NCBI RefSeq assembly: GCF_032484785.1
Contig: NZ_JAUETR010000001.1
Span: 4,095,501 to 4,159,500 of the forward strand
Length of the DNA stretch: 64,000 nt
Source of the DNA: Bradyrhizobium sp. SZCCHNS1050
Lineage (GTDB): Bacteria; Pseudomonadota; Alphaproteobacteria; Rhizobiales; Xanthobacteraceae
Reading direction: 5' to 3'
Below, piece after piece: positions 1 to 9,275 of the stretch. Within the stretch, counting starts at the first letter, position 1. Every line of letters starts with the position of its first letter. Both the position numbers and the translations under genes were made by a program. The notes beneath the pieces were generated by a model. The model ran no database searches, had not been told where the DNA came from, and saw only the letters and a program-made list of their open reading frames with translations.

Positions 1-541
1 ACACCACGCCCGGGAACACCGCCCTTAAAAGTATCGCAAAGCGGCAACCCGGACAAGCGCAACGACGGCTCTGGGTCGCGGGCGGAAGTCTCATGCAGAG
101 TAAATCTCGTCTGCACAACCTCGGGCAACTGATACGCGTGGCCCTGACGGGCTTCACCTGAACCGCCTCCGTACCGCGATAGGAAATCTGTGCGTCTTCT
201 CCGTCGTGACCGAAGCGCGACCCTTCTGGCGCCCTAGCGTCCACCCGAAGTCGCCTCCGGATCCTCACCAAGGGCCTACCTCGCCACCCTCGGTCTCGCC
301 GCTTGGCGCGGCAAAGATCGATGTTTGATAATGCGATAGGCCCCGGACGGCTAAGGCCTTGAGCCGGTTCACGGCCTATCGGGTGCTGCGGCGCTTGGTC
401 CTGCGGCCGAGGTCCATGCCGTCAATTGGCCAGGAGACTAAGGCCGCTATCCTACTCGACTTGCCGGCCGACCATTTGGCGGCCACTGATCGCTCACGAA
501 CGGCGGTTTTTGGGCGGGTCTTCGAGATCCGACCTTCCGAA
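1..541. other. No recognisable gene
   Basis: No frame here gives a protein I recognise. Short open frames exist on both strands but lack a convincing ribosome binding site or family motifs. It adjoins a recombinase remnant and is best read as scrap DNA at an island edge. Confidence 0.4.
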
Positions 542-904
542 TTAGGCTGCTCTCCTGTAACAAAATAGGGCTTCTGCGATAGTGGGCTTCACGATGTAGC
601 GGACCCCCGCTACCACCATTCCCCACACTCCCTTTACTCTGCTTGGGTATGCCTCCCCGCCAATCAGCGAGTTGAGACGGCCAGCAATTTCAACACAGAC
701 CCCGCCCGGGCGCGTGTCATCTCTCGACACCGTCACCGTCTCCACAAGATCTCGAATTGCTTCGGCAGCCTCCGTATCGCCTGCGCTCACACCTTTGCCG
801 AGCGCATTTTCGAGCCGCGCCAATTGCTCTTCGTATCGCCTAAGAATGACGGGGTGGAGCGCAATCGGCTGCGAAGCGGAGGGCTGGCTTTGCAATTCAG
901 CCAT
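542..904 (-). pseudogene. Serine-recombinase C-terminal remnant
   Basis: About 120 codons match the C-terminal tail of large serine recombinases: a coiled segment (residues about 15-35, ALHPVILRRYEEQLARLENA), a stretch ending LVETVTVS near residue 58, and a GEAYPSR motif near residue 85. The N-terminal catalytic domain and zinc ribbon are absent, and the upstream sequence on this strand is in other frames, so this is a truncated gene. A similar tail (GEAYPSRMK) occurs at 59695-60060 on the same strand. Function is presumably lost. Confidence 0.65.
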
Positions 905-1077
905 GATCCGCTTCCGATTGGCATCCAGAGCCGTGGACCGCGGGCCGAGAATCGAAGGATCGCCATGCCCCTTGGCGATGGCGTCAGCTGGATGCCGCAG
1001 CGAAGAAAAAGAAGCTCAATTATCCAGTATGATTGCGGGAACAGGTTTGCCGGCCGCTTCACAGACTGCCTCGATAA

Positions 1078-1085
1078 GCAGGCGA
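1078..1085. repeat. Target-site duplication, left copy
   Basis: The 8-mer GCAGGCGA occurs here and again at 2508-2515, exactly outside the two ends of the IS256-family element. Eight bases is a usual duplication length for this family. Confidence 0.85.
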
Positions 1086-2507
1086 GATCGTGTCCCCAAG
1101 CGTGGTGTAGCTGGCGGCCCACCGCGTTCGCCGGCTGGAGCCGGGCCTGTCAGCTGGCGATAGCCGTGAGGCTGACGTTCGGATCATCGCTCAATGGCGC
1201 GATGGTTTCCAGCGTCATGTAGCGGGCGCGTTGGACCGCCCATTCATCGTTCTGTTCGAGCAGGACAGCTCCGATGAGGCGGACGATAGCGTCCTCATTG
1301 GGGAAGATGCCGACCACCTCGGTGCGCCGTTTGATCTCGCCGTTGAGGCGTTCGATCGGATTGGTGGAGTGCAACTTGGTCCGATGCTGCGGCGGGAACG
1401 TCATGTAGGCAAGCACGTCGGTCTCGGCCTCGTCGAGGAAGCCGGCAAGCTTGGGCAGCTTGGGACGGAGCTGATCGGCGACCTTGCGCCATTGGGTGCG
1501 AGCGGCCTCGGCATCGTCCTGGGCAAAGGCCGTGGCGATGAAGGCGGAGACCACGCGCCGTCCGCTCTTGCCGGCATGAGCCAGCACGTTCCGCATGAAG
1601 TGGACGCGGCAGCGTTGCCAGCTGGCGTTGAGCACCTTGGTCACGGTGGCCTTGATGCCCTCGTGGGCGTCGGACACCACCAGCTTGACGCCGCGCAAGC
1701 CGCGGCGGGCCAGCTTGCGCAGGAAGGCGGTCCAGAACGTCTCGGCCTCGGACGGCCCGATGTCCATGCCGAGAACCTCGCGCCGGCCGTCGCTGTTGAC
1801 GCCGACTGCAACGATCACCGCGACGGAGACGATGCGCCCCTGCTGGCGCACCTTCACATAGGTGGCGTCGATCCAAAGATAGGGCCAGTCACCCTCGATT
1901 GGACGGCCGAGGAAGGCCTTCACTTTGTCGTCGATCTCGCCGCACAACCGACTGACCTGGCTCTTGGAGATGCCGGTCATGCCCATCGCCTGCACCAGAT
2001 CGTCGACCGAACGGGTCGAGACGCCCTGAACGTAAGCCTCCTGAACCACGGCGGTGAGCGCCTTCTCGGCCATGCGCCGCGGCTCCAGGAAGCCGGGGAA
2101 ATAGGAGCCCTTGCGCAGCTTTGGGATGCGCAGCTCCACCGCACCGGCGCGGGTCTCCCAGATCCGGTCGCGGTAGCCATTGCGCTGGGCCAGACGTTCG
2201 GGGCTCTTCTCGCCATAGGCAGCCCCGGTCTGGCTCTCGACCTCCAGCTCCATCAGGCGCTGGGCCGCAAAGCCGATCATCTCGCGCAGCAGATCGGCGT
2301 CTGGGGTCTTCTCTACCAGCGTGCGCAGGTTCATCATGTCTTCGGTCATCGGTGGTTCCTCGGTTGCGTTGGCGTGTCGCAACCCGATCCTACCGGAGAA
2401 CTGCCGGTGACCACCGCAAAGCCGCCCGCCCGCTACGGCGCTATTTGGGAGCGCGCGTCCGGGCGGCTTTGCTCCACCGAGCTACACCACCTCCGGGGAC
2501 ACGACCA
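1086..2507 (-). mobile_element. Complete IS256-family insertion sequence
   Basis: About 1.42 kb. The ends are imperfect inverted repeats: left reads TCGTGTCCCC then GTGGTGTAGCT, right (reverse complement) reads TCGTGTCCCC then GGTGGTGTAGCT. It carries one full-length mutator-type transposase gene and is flanked by a perfect 8-bp duplication. It has landed 12 bp upstream of the XRE gene start. The intact ends and duplication imply a fairly recent insertion. Confidence 0.88.
1150..2349 (-). CDS. IS256-family (mutator-type) transposase
   Basis: A full-length transposase of about 399 residues that catalyses cut-and-paste movement of its own element. The DDE catalytic residues are visible in the usual contexts: Asp in YLWIDATY (about residue 160), Asp in VVSDAHEG, and Glu in [13 protein letters not shown] near the C-terminus. 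The N-terminal segment with the motif [11 protein letters not shown] is typical of the family. I chose the start at 2349 because GAGG lies 8 bp upstream; an upstream ATG at 2382 would add 11 residues. No frameshift is seen, so the enzyme is probably active. Confidence 0.93.
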   Translation of the reverse strand: MTEDMMNLRTLVEKTPDADLLREMIGFAAQRLMELEVESQTGAAYGEKSPERLAQRNGYRDRIWETRAGAVELRIPKLRKGSYFPGFLEPRRMAEKALTAVVQEAYVQGVSTRSVDDLVQAMGMTGISKSQVSRLCGEIDDKVKAFLGRPIEGDWPYLWIDATYVKVRQQGRIVSVAVIVAVGVNSDGRREVLGMDIGPSEAETFWTAFLRKLARRGLRGVKLVVSDAHEGIKATVTKVLNASWQRCRVHFMRNVLAHAGKSGRRVVSAFIATAFAQDDAEAARTQWRKVADQLRPKLPKLAGFLDEAETDVLAYMTFPPQHRTKLHSTNPIERLNGEIKRRTEVVGIFPNEDAIVRLIGAVLLEQNDEWAVQRARYMTLETIAPLSDDPNVSLTAIAS

Positions 2508-2515
2508 GCAGGCGA
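2508..2515. repeat. Target-site duplication, right copy
   Basis: Second copy of GCAGGCGA, directly after the right inverted repeat of the IS256-family element. Confidence 0.85.
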
Positions 2516-2526
2516 ACCGCTTTGGC

Positions 2527-2760
2527 ATGCCAATAGATTTTCGCTCACGAATGAACGATTTGCGGGATACTGTTGCTCGGAATTTGCGTCGCCTCCGAAC
2601 GGGGAAGGGCTGGACGCAGGAGGAGCTTGCGTTCCGAGCAAAAGTCGATCGGAGCTATGTCAGTCAGCTGGAGACAGGCGTATACAGCGCATCTGTGACG
2701 ATGCTCGGTAAGCTGTCCAAGGCGCTCGGCGTAGAGCCCAGCGAATTTCTAAAACCTTGA
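2527..2760 (+). CDS. Small XRE-family DNA-binding protein
   Basis: About 77 residues, almost entirely one Cro/C1 helix-turn-helix domain: RNLRRLRTGKGWTQEELA, then VDRSYVSQLETG (recognition helix) and LGKLSKALGVEPSEFL. Single-domain XRE proteins of this size usually act as repressors or as partners of toxin or mobile-element genes. Two ATGs are possible (2527 and 2551); neither has a clear ribosome binding site, and the IS256 element inserted only 12 bp upstream has removed the native leader. The gene may therefore be silent or driven from the element. The target gene is unknown. Confidence 0.75.
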   Translation: MPIDFRSRMNDLRDTVARNLRRLRTGKGWTQEELAFRAKVDRSYVSQLETGVYSASVTMLGKLSKALGVEPSEFLKP

Positions 2761-3371
2761 CCAGAGCCTCTGGTGCTCGTTTCGCTGGGGTGCTCTGGCA
2801 GAATTGGCGACAATCGCTCGGGCTGTCCCCTATAGTGAAGACCAGCCACGTCGGCCGATCGGCCAGCGCCAGTAGCCCTCTATACTTGGGAGTCGCGCGA
2901 CCGGGCCCAGCTTGGTGCGGTATTGGTGCGTGAGGATTTGAAGTAAGTACTGATCCCGCTAACGCGTTGATCGTCCGTGAGACCTTATCACCCTAGGGCT
3001 GCGACCGGGCCGTTATGGGCGGCAAGCTATCGATCGGCTTCGTTGATTTTGCTGCGTTCTCGTTCGATTTCGATTGAGTTCGTTGCGGCTTGTTCGGATC
3101 GTTCTGGTGCGAGACTGGTGCGGCCCGTTGGGGGCAACATCCTCTCTAGGCTGAAACAGAGGGCGATTCTAGGAAACCTTAAGATCACTTGGCAATCAGG
3201 GGGCCACCTCGTGTTGTCCGGAAGCCATCATTGGTACACAATGCATTTTCCGAGAGCTGGGAAGCGGGTATCGACAAATTCACGATACACGACTTGAGGC
3301 GCAGCTTACGCACCGTCATGCCGCGCGCGTCTACGTCCCATCAATAAGAAGCCCGCCGGCAATCTGGGCCG
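2761..3371. other. No recognisable gene (610 bp)
   Basis: One 106-codon open frame starts at 2977 on the plus strand, but its product is compositionally odd and matches no family I know. I see no RNA gene or repeat. Confidence 0.4.
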
Positions 3372-4019
3372 TCAGCGCGAGAGCAGGGGGGGTCCGGCAG
3401 AGGGCAGCGGACGAGGCACTGACGACTGCACAGTCGATGACTGCGCCCGGGGTTGCGAGAGTCTATGCTGCGGGATCGGGGCCGCCTGCTGCTGGGACAG
3501 CGACGAAGGCGGGGTTGTTGACATTCTCTGTCTGATGTCGTCTGCGACAGCTTGCAGCGTCGCAATGTTCTGGGCCATCAGCTCTTGCTTGGCGGTGAGT
3601 TGCTCTACGCTGCGCCGCACGACATCGAGATTGAACGCCAGGGGCTCAAGCTGCTGCATCGGGTCCGGGGCAGTTGAAGCAATGGCTGGCGACTTCGTCG
3701 TCGAGACGGATAACAACCAGCCCAGCGATGGAACCCGGGCCACTACCTTGTCCCTTGCTGCGTCACCGTAGGACTGCCAGGCAAGGGTGGCGCCGATACC
3801 GATGAGAACTGCAATAACAAACCGGGCAAGGGTATGGAGTGTTCGCCTGCCAGTCGACGGCCGGTCGCTCGCGATATTGTCGTCGTTGAGGCCGGAGGGG
3901 CGAGGAGAACGGCCAGGCGGTTTCATGGGCCGTCCAATCCGCGGATCGAATCGGGCGTTTGGATCGCGCGCAGGCCCGTCCCACGCATTCTCTACGAGAG
4001 GTATGCTTTGCGAGTACAT
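3372..4019 (-). CDS. Membrane-anchored coiled-coil protein, function unknown
   Basis: A 215-residue protein. Residues 1-65 are hydrophilic and Pro/Arg rich; one transmembrane helix follows at about 66-85 (FVIAVLIGIGATLAW); residues about 120-170 form a predicted coiled coil (VVRRSVEQLTAKQELMAQNIATLQ); the tail is low-complexity Gln/Pro/Ser. Proteins of this build (one helix, then a short heptad region and a Pro-rich tail) are common hypotheticals in Bradyrhizobium. It precedes the glycosyltransferase-DUF6502 block but shares no overlap with it. No function is assigned. Confidence 0.7.
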   Translation of the reverse strand: MYSQSIPLVENAWDGPARDPNARFDPRIGRPMKPPGRSPRPSGLNDDNIASDRPSTGRRTLHTLARFVIAVLIGIGATLAWQSYGDAARDKVVARVPSLGWLLSVSTTKSPAIASTAPDPMQQLEPLAFNLDVVRRSVEQLTAKQELMAQNIATLQAVADDIRQRMSTTPPSSLSQQQAAPIPQHRLSQPRAQSSTVQSSVPRPLPSAGPPLLSR

Positions 4020-4095
4020 AAGTAGCTCCTTCCTGACTATTCACGGATCGTGATCGCGAGCTGAGCCGGCGCGACGAGTTTCAGCACAATCAGTC

Positions 4096-5316
4096 TCAGC
4101 AATGTCGATTTTCCGGACCCGTTCCGATTGTTCCGGGACGTGAAGCCAGGGTCGACCGGCTTGATGCCTTAGTCGTCACGGCATGGCGATAGACAGTTTC
4201 GATTCCTTTCCCGAAGGCGTCGACGGAATATTGCGTCGTTGCGCGAAGCCGGGCGGCATGGCCCATGCGCCAGCGCCGCTCCGGATCGCGGAGCAATGTT
4301 TCGATCGCTTCCGCCAACCGAACATGATTGCCGGGTGGAACGGTAATGGCCTCGATGCCGTGGCGCGCCACGCGTGGAACGGCCGTGTCAAGCCATGTAT
4401 TGATGATCGGCCGTCCCGCCGCCATCGCTTCCAGTTGAGCGATGCCAAATGTTTCCGCATTGGTCAGGGACGGCAGGACAAAGACGTCCGCTGTACACAT
4501 GAGACTGGCGAGTTTGGCCTTCGGAGCGGAGCCGAGCAGGCGGACGCGATCCGCGACGCCGAGGCTATGAATCATTCGTTCAAGCCGTGCCCGTTCTGGA
4601 CCCTCGCCGATGATCCAGACCTCAAAGCGGTGGCCGACCGCCGCTCGCACCAGCACATCGAAGCCCTTGTAGGGGACGAGTTGCCCGCAAGCCAGCACGA
4701 GCCGTCCACGATCGCGTTCGGCAGCGTCATTGTCGCGCGGCTCTGGCCAATCGTACTTCGAGGCATCGACGCCGAACGGAACGACGTGACATTTCTCAGC
4801 GAATTCCTGCAGCAGCGGGCTGCTGTACAGCAGAATGGCATTGGACACGATGATTGCGTCCGCCTGCCGCAGCGTCCGGCGCAACAGCGGTTTCATAAAC
4901 CACCTCAGTCCGGCATGCGAAGCGATGTCCGCATGGTAGTGCACGACCAAAGGTCGATCGCGGCCCAACCCCAGGGCGAGCATGAGATCGGCGAGCGAAA
5001 ACGGTGCATGAAGCGCGAGCAGATCGTGATCGGCGACCTGGCGCCACAACCGCAGCGGATAAGTCGGCGCGGCCGGAAGCGAACCTACATCGCCGAACGA
5101 GCGCACGCGCTCGATCGTAACGCCGTTCACGACGATGCGCCGTTGCCCGTTCGACTTGGAGCAGACCAGCACGCAGGCGGTGAACGCGTTTTTCAGTCCT
5201 GCGCATATGTCGCGGATCACCGACGGGGCTCCGCCGAACAGGTCGGGATAGCAGTCATTGAAGATGTGAAGCACCGAGAGGCGCCGAGAGGGAGCGAGCA
5301 TAGCCGAACTCTCCAT
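4096..5316 (-). CDS. Glycosyltransferase family 4 (GT-B fold)
   Basis: About 406 residues, the usual length for a retaining GT4 enzyme that moves a sugar from a nucleotide-sugar donor to a glycan or lipid acceptor at the cytoplasmic face. The N-terminal Rossmann half begins LHIFNDCYPDLFGGAPSV; the C-terminal half holds LACGQLVPYKGFDVL, then GEGPERARLERM and the donor-binding E-x7-E region (NAETFGIAQLEAMAAGRP). The start at 5316 is supported by AGGAGG about 10 bp upstream; the open frame runs 12 codons further. It is divergent from the DUF6502 gene. The acceptor cannot be told from the sequence; no other polysaccharide genes are nearby. Confidence 0.85.
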   Translation of the reverse strand: MESSAMLAPSRRLSVLHIFNDCYPDLFGGAPSVIRDICAGLKNAFTACVLVCSKSNGQRRIVVNGVTIERVRSFGDVGSLPAAPTYPLRLWRQVADHDLLALHAPFSLADLMLALGLGRDRPLVVHYHADIASHAGLRWFMKPLLRRTLRQADAIIVSNAILLYSSPLLQEFAEKCHVVPFGVDASKYDWPEPRDNDAAERDRGRLVLACGQLVPYKGFDVLVRAAVGHRFEVWIIGEGPERARLERMIHSLGVADRVRLLGSAPKAKLASLMCTADVFVLPSLTNAETFGIAQLEAMAAGRPIINTWLDTAVPRVARHGIEAITVPPGNHVRLAEAIETLLRDPERRWRMGHAARLRATTQYSVDAFGKGIETVYRHAVTTKASSRSTLASRPGTIGTGPENRHC

Positions 5317-5376
5317 GACTGAGCGCCTCCTGTATATGTGGGAAAATTTCACACGTCAATTGATCTCGACGGAAAA

Positions 5377-5393
5377 GTGGGATTGTATCCCAC
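5377..5393. promoter_or_regulatory. Palindrome in the GT4/DUF6502 divergent region
   Basis: Perfect inverted repeat GTGGGAT-tgt-ATCCCAC, 24 bp before the DUF6502 start and in the leader between the two divergent genes. It could be an operator or a short hairpin; the binding protein is unknown. Confidence 0.45.
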
Positions 5394-5417
5394 GGGACTC
5401 GCCGCTACAATTTCGCC

Positions 5418-6293
5418 ATGAACGCCAAATCCCGGAGATCGAAGTCGGCTTCACATCAGCCGATTGCGGCGGCGAGCCTGCGCGCGCCCTTGGCGCGCCT
5501 GCTGCGCCCGCTGGTGCGGCTATGCATCCGCGGTGGAATGACATTTCCTGAGCTGGCTCAGCTGTTGCGAGAACTCTTCGTCAATGTTGCCGAGCACGAC
5601 TTTGCCCTGGAGGGAAAGGAGCAGACCGACAGCCGCGTGAGTCTGCTCACCGGAATTCACCGCAAGGAGGTTGCGCGGCTGCGCGGCGCCGGTGCGCCGG
5701 TCAATGAAACGCCTGCCACTCTGTCGCTGACCAGCGCGATCATGGCACGCTGGCTCGCCGCTCCGGAGTTCACGGACGCGAACGGCGATCCGCTGCCCTT
5801 GCCGCGCATGGCCAGTGGCGATGCGCCCTCGTTCGAGCAGCTCGTCAGTTCGATCACGAAGGATGTCCGCCCGCGCGCAGTGCTGGATGAATGGCTGGAC
5901 CGCGAGCTCGTGACCATCAACGGCGATGAAGAGATCGTGTTGGTGGATACCGGCTTCGTTCCGCGCGGCGACGACGAGCGCAAATGGCACTATCTCGGCC
6001 GTAACCTGCATGATCATATCGCGGCAGCCGCCGAAAACGTATCCGGGCCAGCACCCCGTTTCCTCGAACGCGCGGTGCACTATGACGGCCTTTCAGCCAA
6101 GCTCGCAAAACGTCTCGAAGGGCGTTCGCGCGAACTGGCCATGGACGCCCTGAAGATCGCCAACCGGGAAGCAAACCGCGCGCTCGCCAGGGACAAGGGC
6201 GGCGACCACCGCTGGAATTTCGGCATCTACATTTACAGCGAAGGTCCGGACGACGCGGCGAATGGTGATGCTGACGAAGGCGGCTCGTCATGA
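5418..6293 (+). CDS. DUF6502 family protein
   Basis: A 291-residue soluble protein. The N-terminal part (residues about 20-100) has a winged-helix-like pattern: LRPLVRLCIRGGMTFPELAQLLRELF, then SLLTGIHRKEVARLR, which would suit DNA binding. The C-terminal part (HYLGRNLHDHIAAAAENV) is helical. The gene overlaps the next one by 4 bp (ATGA), so the two are translationally coupled. A perfect palindrome sits 24 bp upstream of the start. A regulatory role is an inference; the family has no established function that I know of. Confidence 0.75.
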   Translation: MNAKSRRSKSASHQPIAAASLRAPLARLLRPLVRLCIRGGMTFPELAQLLRELFVNVAEHDFALEGKEQTDSRVSLLTGIHRKEVARLRGAGAPVNETPATLSLTSAIMARWLAAPEFTDANGDPLPLPRMASGDAPSFEQLVSSITKDVRPRAVLDEWLDRELVTINGDEEIVLVDTGFVPRGDDERKWHYLGRNLHDHIAAAAENVSGPAPRFLERAVHYDGLSAKLAKRLEGRSRELAMDALKIANREANRALARDKGGDHRWNFGIYIYSEGPDDAANGDADEGGSS

Positions 6294-7489
6294 CCAGGCA
6301 GCCCGTCATCTCGCGCCGCTCGTTGCTTATGGGACTCTGGCTTGCCGGATCGTCCTCCGCCTGGGCGCAGGTGCGCCGCGGCAGCGATCAGGGTATCGGC
6401 GGCACCGGTATCACACGTGGCCACGATCAGGGCATCGGCGGCACCGGCATTGTTGGCGTCATTCAGCGTTTCGGCAGCATTTTCGTCAACGGCCAACGCA
6501 TCAGCTATGCGCCGAACGTCCCGGTGCGGATCGATGGCGAACCGGTATCGGCGAAGGCGCTCAAGATCGGACATCTGGCTCGTGTGCTGGCGCTGCCGCA
6601 GGCGAACGGTTCGCTGATCACCCGCGGCGTCAACGTGGTCAGCGAGGTGATGGGGCCGATCGAAAGCGTCAGGGACGGCGAGATGACCGTGCTGGGCCAG
6701 CGGATCATAGCGGCCGGCCACGAAAGCTGGCGCCATCCGGGCGTCAATGTCGCGGTCTTCGGGGTGCGCCGCATCGACGGCGTGATCGTCTCAAGCCTGG
6801 TCGAGCAACGCCTTAACGCGACAACGCGGGTTTCCGGACCACTCGAACGCGATCGCGGCGGCCTGCGAATAGGCGGGTTGCGACTCAACGGCGCCGATGC
6901 CGCACTCGTCGGACAACGTGTTCAGGCTGAGGGCCGCGTTACGCAAGGCGTGATGCAGATCTCGCGCATAAGGGCTGACGACCTCTCTGATTTCTTCGGC
7001 GCGAACCGTCTGTCGATCGAAGGCTATGTCCGCCGCGTCGGCAGCTATCTGCAATTCGGCTCGGGCTATGTCGCGCATGACAATAGTCGCTTCGCATCCT
7101 CAGGCAATGCCCGCGTGGTCGTGAACGCCACCTTTGACAGTTCCCGTGGCTTGCGGGTTGAATCCATCCAGTCCGTCAACAAATTTCCGGGTGACTCGAT
7201 CCAAGGTACGAGATCCGAGCAAACTCCGGGCGCGACGCCCGGCGGCTCGGACGTCCCGGGCGGCGCTACTGTGCCAGGCGGCGGTCCTCCCGGGCTGGGC
7301 GGTGGCGGTCCTCCAGGCCTTGGCGGCGGCGGTCCTCCCGGCCTTGGCGGCGGCGGTCCTCCCGGCCTTGGCGGCGGCGGTCCTCCCGGCCTTGGCGGTG
7401 GCGGTCCTCCAGGCCTTGGCGGCGGCGGTCCTCCCGGCCTGGGCGGCGGCAGTCCTCCCGGCCTGGGCGGCGGCCGCGGCCGGCGATGA
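6290..7489 (+). CDS. Exported DUF5666 protein with Gly-Pro repeat tail
   Basis: A 399-residue protein. The N-terminus has a Tat-like signal (SRRSLLMGLWLAGSSSAWAQ). Two short repeats GIGGTGI follow at about residues 32-50, then several tandem DUF5666 beta-barrel modules (for example FVNGQRISYAPNVPVRIDGE and VRRVGSYLQFGSGYVAHD), each similar to OB-fold export domains. The last 70 residues are eight copies of an 8-residue unit GGGPPGLG, giving a flexible extracytoplasmic tail. It is coupled to the DUF6502 gene by a 4-bp overlap, so the pair probably acts together at the cell envelope. Substrate and partner are unknown. Confidence 0.75.
   Translation: MTRQPVISRRSLLMGLWLAGSSSAWAQVRRGSDQGIGGTGITRGHDQGIGGTGIVGVIQRFGSIFVNGQRISYAPNVPVRIDGEPVSAKALKIGHLARVLALPQANGSLITRGVNVVSEVMGPIESVRDGEMTVLGQRIIAAGHESWRHPGVNVAVFGVRRIDGVIVSSLVEQRLNATTRVSGPLERDRGGLRIGGLRLNGADAALVGQRVQAEGRVTQGVMQISRIRADDLSDFFGANRLSIEGYVRRVGSYLQFGSGYVAHDNSRFASSGNARVVVNATFDSSRGLRVESIQSVNKFPGDSIQGTRSEQTPGATPGGSDVPGGATVPGGGPPGLGGGGPPGLGGGGPPGLGGGGPPGLGGGGPPGLGGGGPPGLGGGGPPGLGGGSPPGLGGGRGRR
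7277..7468 (+). repeat. Eight 24-bp tandem repeats encoding GGGPPGLG
   Basis: Eight in-frame copies of a 24-bp unit at the 3' end of the DUF5666 gene. Units differ only at a few third positions, and the last has Ser for one Gly. Such arrays vary in copy number by slippage, changing the tail length without a frameshift. Confidence 0.9.
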
Positions 7490-8224
7490 GCAACGAAGAT
7501 ATGGCAGAGCGGGCGAGAGGCGCGCGCTCGCAGCGTCGTCCAGCTTCGCTATGCGATTCATCGCGAGCAACTTGCGCTGCGAACAGCTAGCCCGAGTTCG
7601 CGGATTCGCGCTCGAAAATCGGGATTTTGCGATTTTTTTGGCGAGCTAAGTAATTGATCTGCAAAGGGTGGGGTGTTCGATTTCGGGCGAGAATGGTTGT
7701 AGTGAAGACCTCCCCGATTCCCAAGGGCGTGGCGATGCGGGTGGATCCGCCGCGCGATGTTTCTGCGACGCACGGAGCGACGAGCCCGCGGCTGAGCAGA
7801 ATATGAACAACCCGACGGCGCTCGCCGCTCTGGCGAGCGCCGTCTCGCAGACGGTGCGACGACAGAAGATTGGCTGAGTTTCCGCTGATCGGCGGAGAGA
7901 CGTTTGGTGGATCGAAGCGGATGCGGAGAGCACGCTATCTTGCCGGCGATGACAACTCGATTGAGACGTCGAGCGCGCTATTGTGTCTGTGTTGCCCCGC
8001 GATCCTGACGAGGACATGTGCGCCCGCTTGGCAGGCGGGGCTGAGCACGGACTCTCGGATGGACCACCAGATGTCATCACCGCGAGATCACGACGGAAGC
8101 CGGACCAATGCTATGTTGTCGACCGCTCGTGTGCAGCCGTGTAGTATCGAACAGAGGAGACGATCACGTCGAAGATGAAGGCGGAGAGACGCCCGATGTA
8201 AGCGTCCGGCCGCTGCACATGGCC
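7490..8224. other. Non-coding stretch with one strong hairpin
   Basis: No frame has family motifs. The only notable structure is the 13-bp stem at 7814-7844. Confidence 0.4.
7814..7844. terminator. Perfect 13-bp stem-loop
   Basis: GACGGCGCTCGCC and its exact reverse complement are separated by a 5-base loop. There is no downstream T run, so it is not a classical intrinsic terminator. It could be a processing or Rho-linked end for the DUF5666 transcript 325 bp upstream, or a remnant repeat. Confidence 0.35.
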
Positions 8225-8368
8225 TCAGATCTTGACATGATCGGCCGGCTCGATCGCCGCCGGGTGCACGGTGACGATGTCGGAAGCGGCCGCGATCTGT
8301 GCAAGCTCGGCCTCTACGCGCTTACGTTCTGCCGCGAGCTCATTGACCTTCGGGTTGTGCGCTGAGCG
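8225..8368 (-). pseudogene. Serine-recombinase fragment
   Basis: The minus strand reads HNPKVNELAAERKRVEAEL then AQIAAASDIVTVHPAAIE before a stop at 8225-8227. This is the helical linker found before the C-terminal tail of large serine recombinases. Stops bound it on both sides and no catalytic domain is present. It is the second of three recombinase scraps in the window. Confidence 0.5.
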
Positions 8369-8408
8369 GGATCAGCAGTCCGAGACGAGCTATGGACAGT
8401 CGTCTTGG

Positions 8409-9260
8409 TCAGGCCGCGCGCTCGAACTGCGGCTGCCAGCGGAGCAAGTAGGATTGCAGCGACTGGACGGCGAGCGCCAGCAGGATGCCGACGAACATCA
8501 TGATGAAGATCGCCACCATCATCTCGCTCGCATTGGCGCGGGCCTCGGCCTCGATGATCAGCTTGCCGAGCCCGCGCTCGGCGCCGATGAACTCGCCGAC
8601 GATGACGCCGACGAGCGCGAAGGAGACCGCCGGGAGAAGCGAGGCGAACACCCAGGCCAGCGCGGACGGGACGACGACGGTGCGCAGCACGGTCAGCTCG
8701 CTCGCGCCCATCAGCCGGGCCGCGGCGATCTGGTCGCGGTCGACCGCGCGGGTGCCCTCGAAGGTGTTGAAGAAGACGACGAAGAACACGACGAGCCATG
8801 CGGTCGCGATCTTGGAGAGATCGCCGAGACCGAAGATCAGGATGACGAGCGGCACCAGCGCGATGCGCGGGATCGAGTTGAGCGCGATGATGTAGGGGCC
8901 GAACACGCGGGCGAGAAAGTCCGACCGCCCGAGCACCACGCCGGCGGCGATGCCGGTCAGCGCGCCGAACAGAAAACCCCACCAGGTGTTCTTGAGCGTG
9001 ACGAGGGTCGCGGTCCACAGATTGTTGTCGGTAGCTCCGATGCAGGCGACGACTCCGGCGGGATCGCTGAAGCAGCCGAGGCGCAGAAAACTCTGCCAGA
9101 TCAGCGAGGGCTTTGCGACGAAGTAGGGATCGAGGATCTTCGGCACATAGGCTTTGGGCAGCAGCGCTTTGCTCCACTCGAAGCCCCATTGCCAGACCAC
9201 GAGCACAATGACCAGGATGGCGATCTGCCAGAACAGGATGGCGGCGCGACGGGTCGACAT
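8409..9260 (-). CDS. ABC transporter permease, NitT/TauT (SsuC) type
   Basis: A 283-residue inner-membrane permease with about six transmembrane helices (first at ILFWQIAILVIVLVVWQW) and the BPD_transp_1 coupling loop (EGTRAVDRDQIAAARLMGAS) that contacts the ATPase. It is the last gene of a five-gene minus-strand operon, 15 bp after the ATPase gene. With its partners it imports a small anion or other organic solute. A 60-residue insert between helices 1 and 2 (residues about 30-75) is longer than in SsuC or TauC, so the substrate may be unusual. Confidence 0.88.
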   Translation of the reverse strand: MSTRRAAILFWQIAILVIVLVVWQWGFEWSKALLPKAYVPKILDPYFVAKPSLIWQSFLRLGCFSDPAGVVACIGATDNNLWTATLVTLKNTWWGFLFGALTGIAAGVVLGRSDFLARVFGPYIIALNSIPRIALVPLVILIFGLGDLSKIATAWLVVFFVVFFNTFEGTRAVDRDQIAAARLMGASELTVLRTVVVPSALAWVFASLLPAVSFALVGVIVGEFIGAERGLGKLIIEAEARANASEMMVAIFIMMFVGILLALAVQSLQSYLLRWQPQFERAA

Positions 9261-9275
9261 GATCGGTCAGCCTTC

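Noticed and set aside
1231..2526. Long plus-strand open frame opposite the transposase
   Set aside because: It is antisense to a clear IS256 transposase; only its last 77 codons (the XRE protein) have family motifs.
7277..7468. Possible CRISPR array
   Set aside because: The repeats are contiguous 24-bp coding units without spacers; they encode GGGPPGLG.
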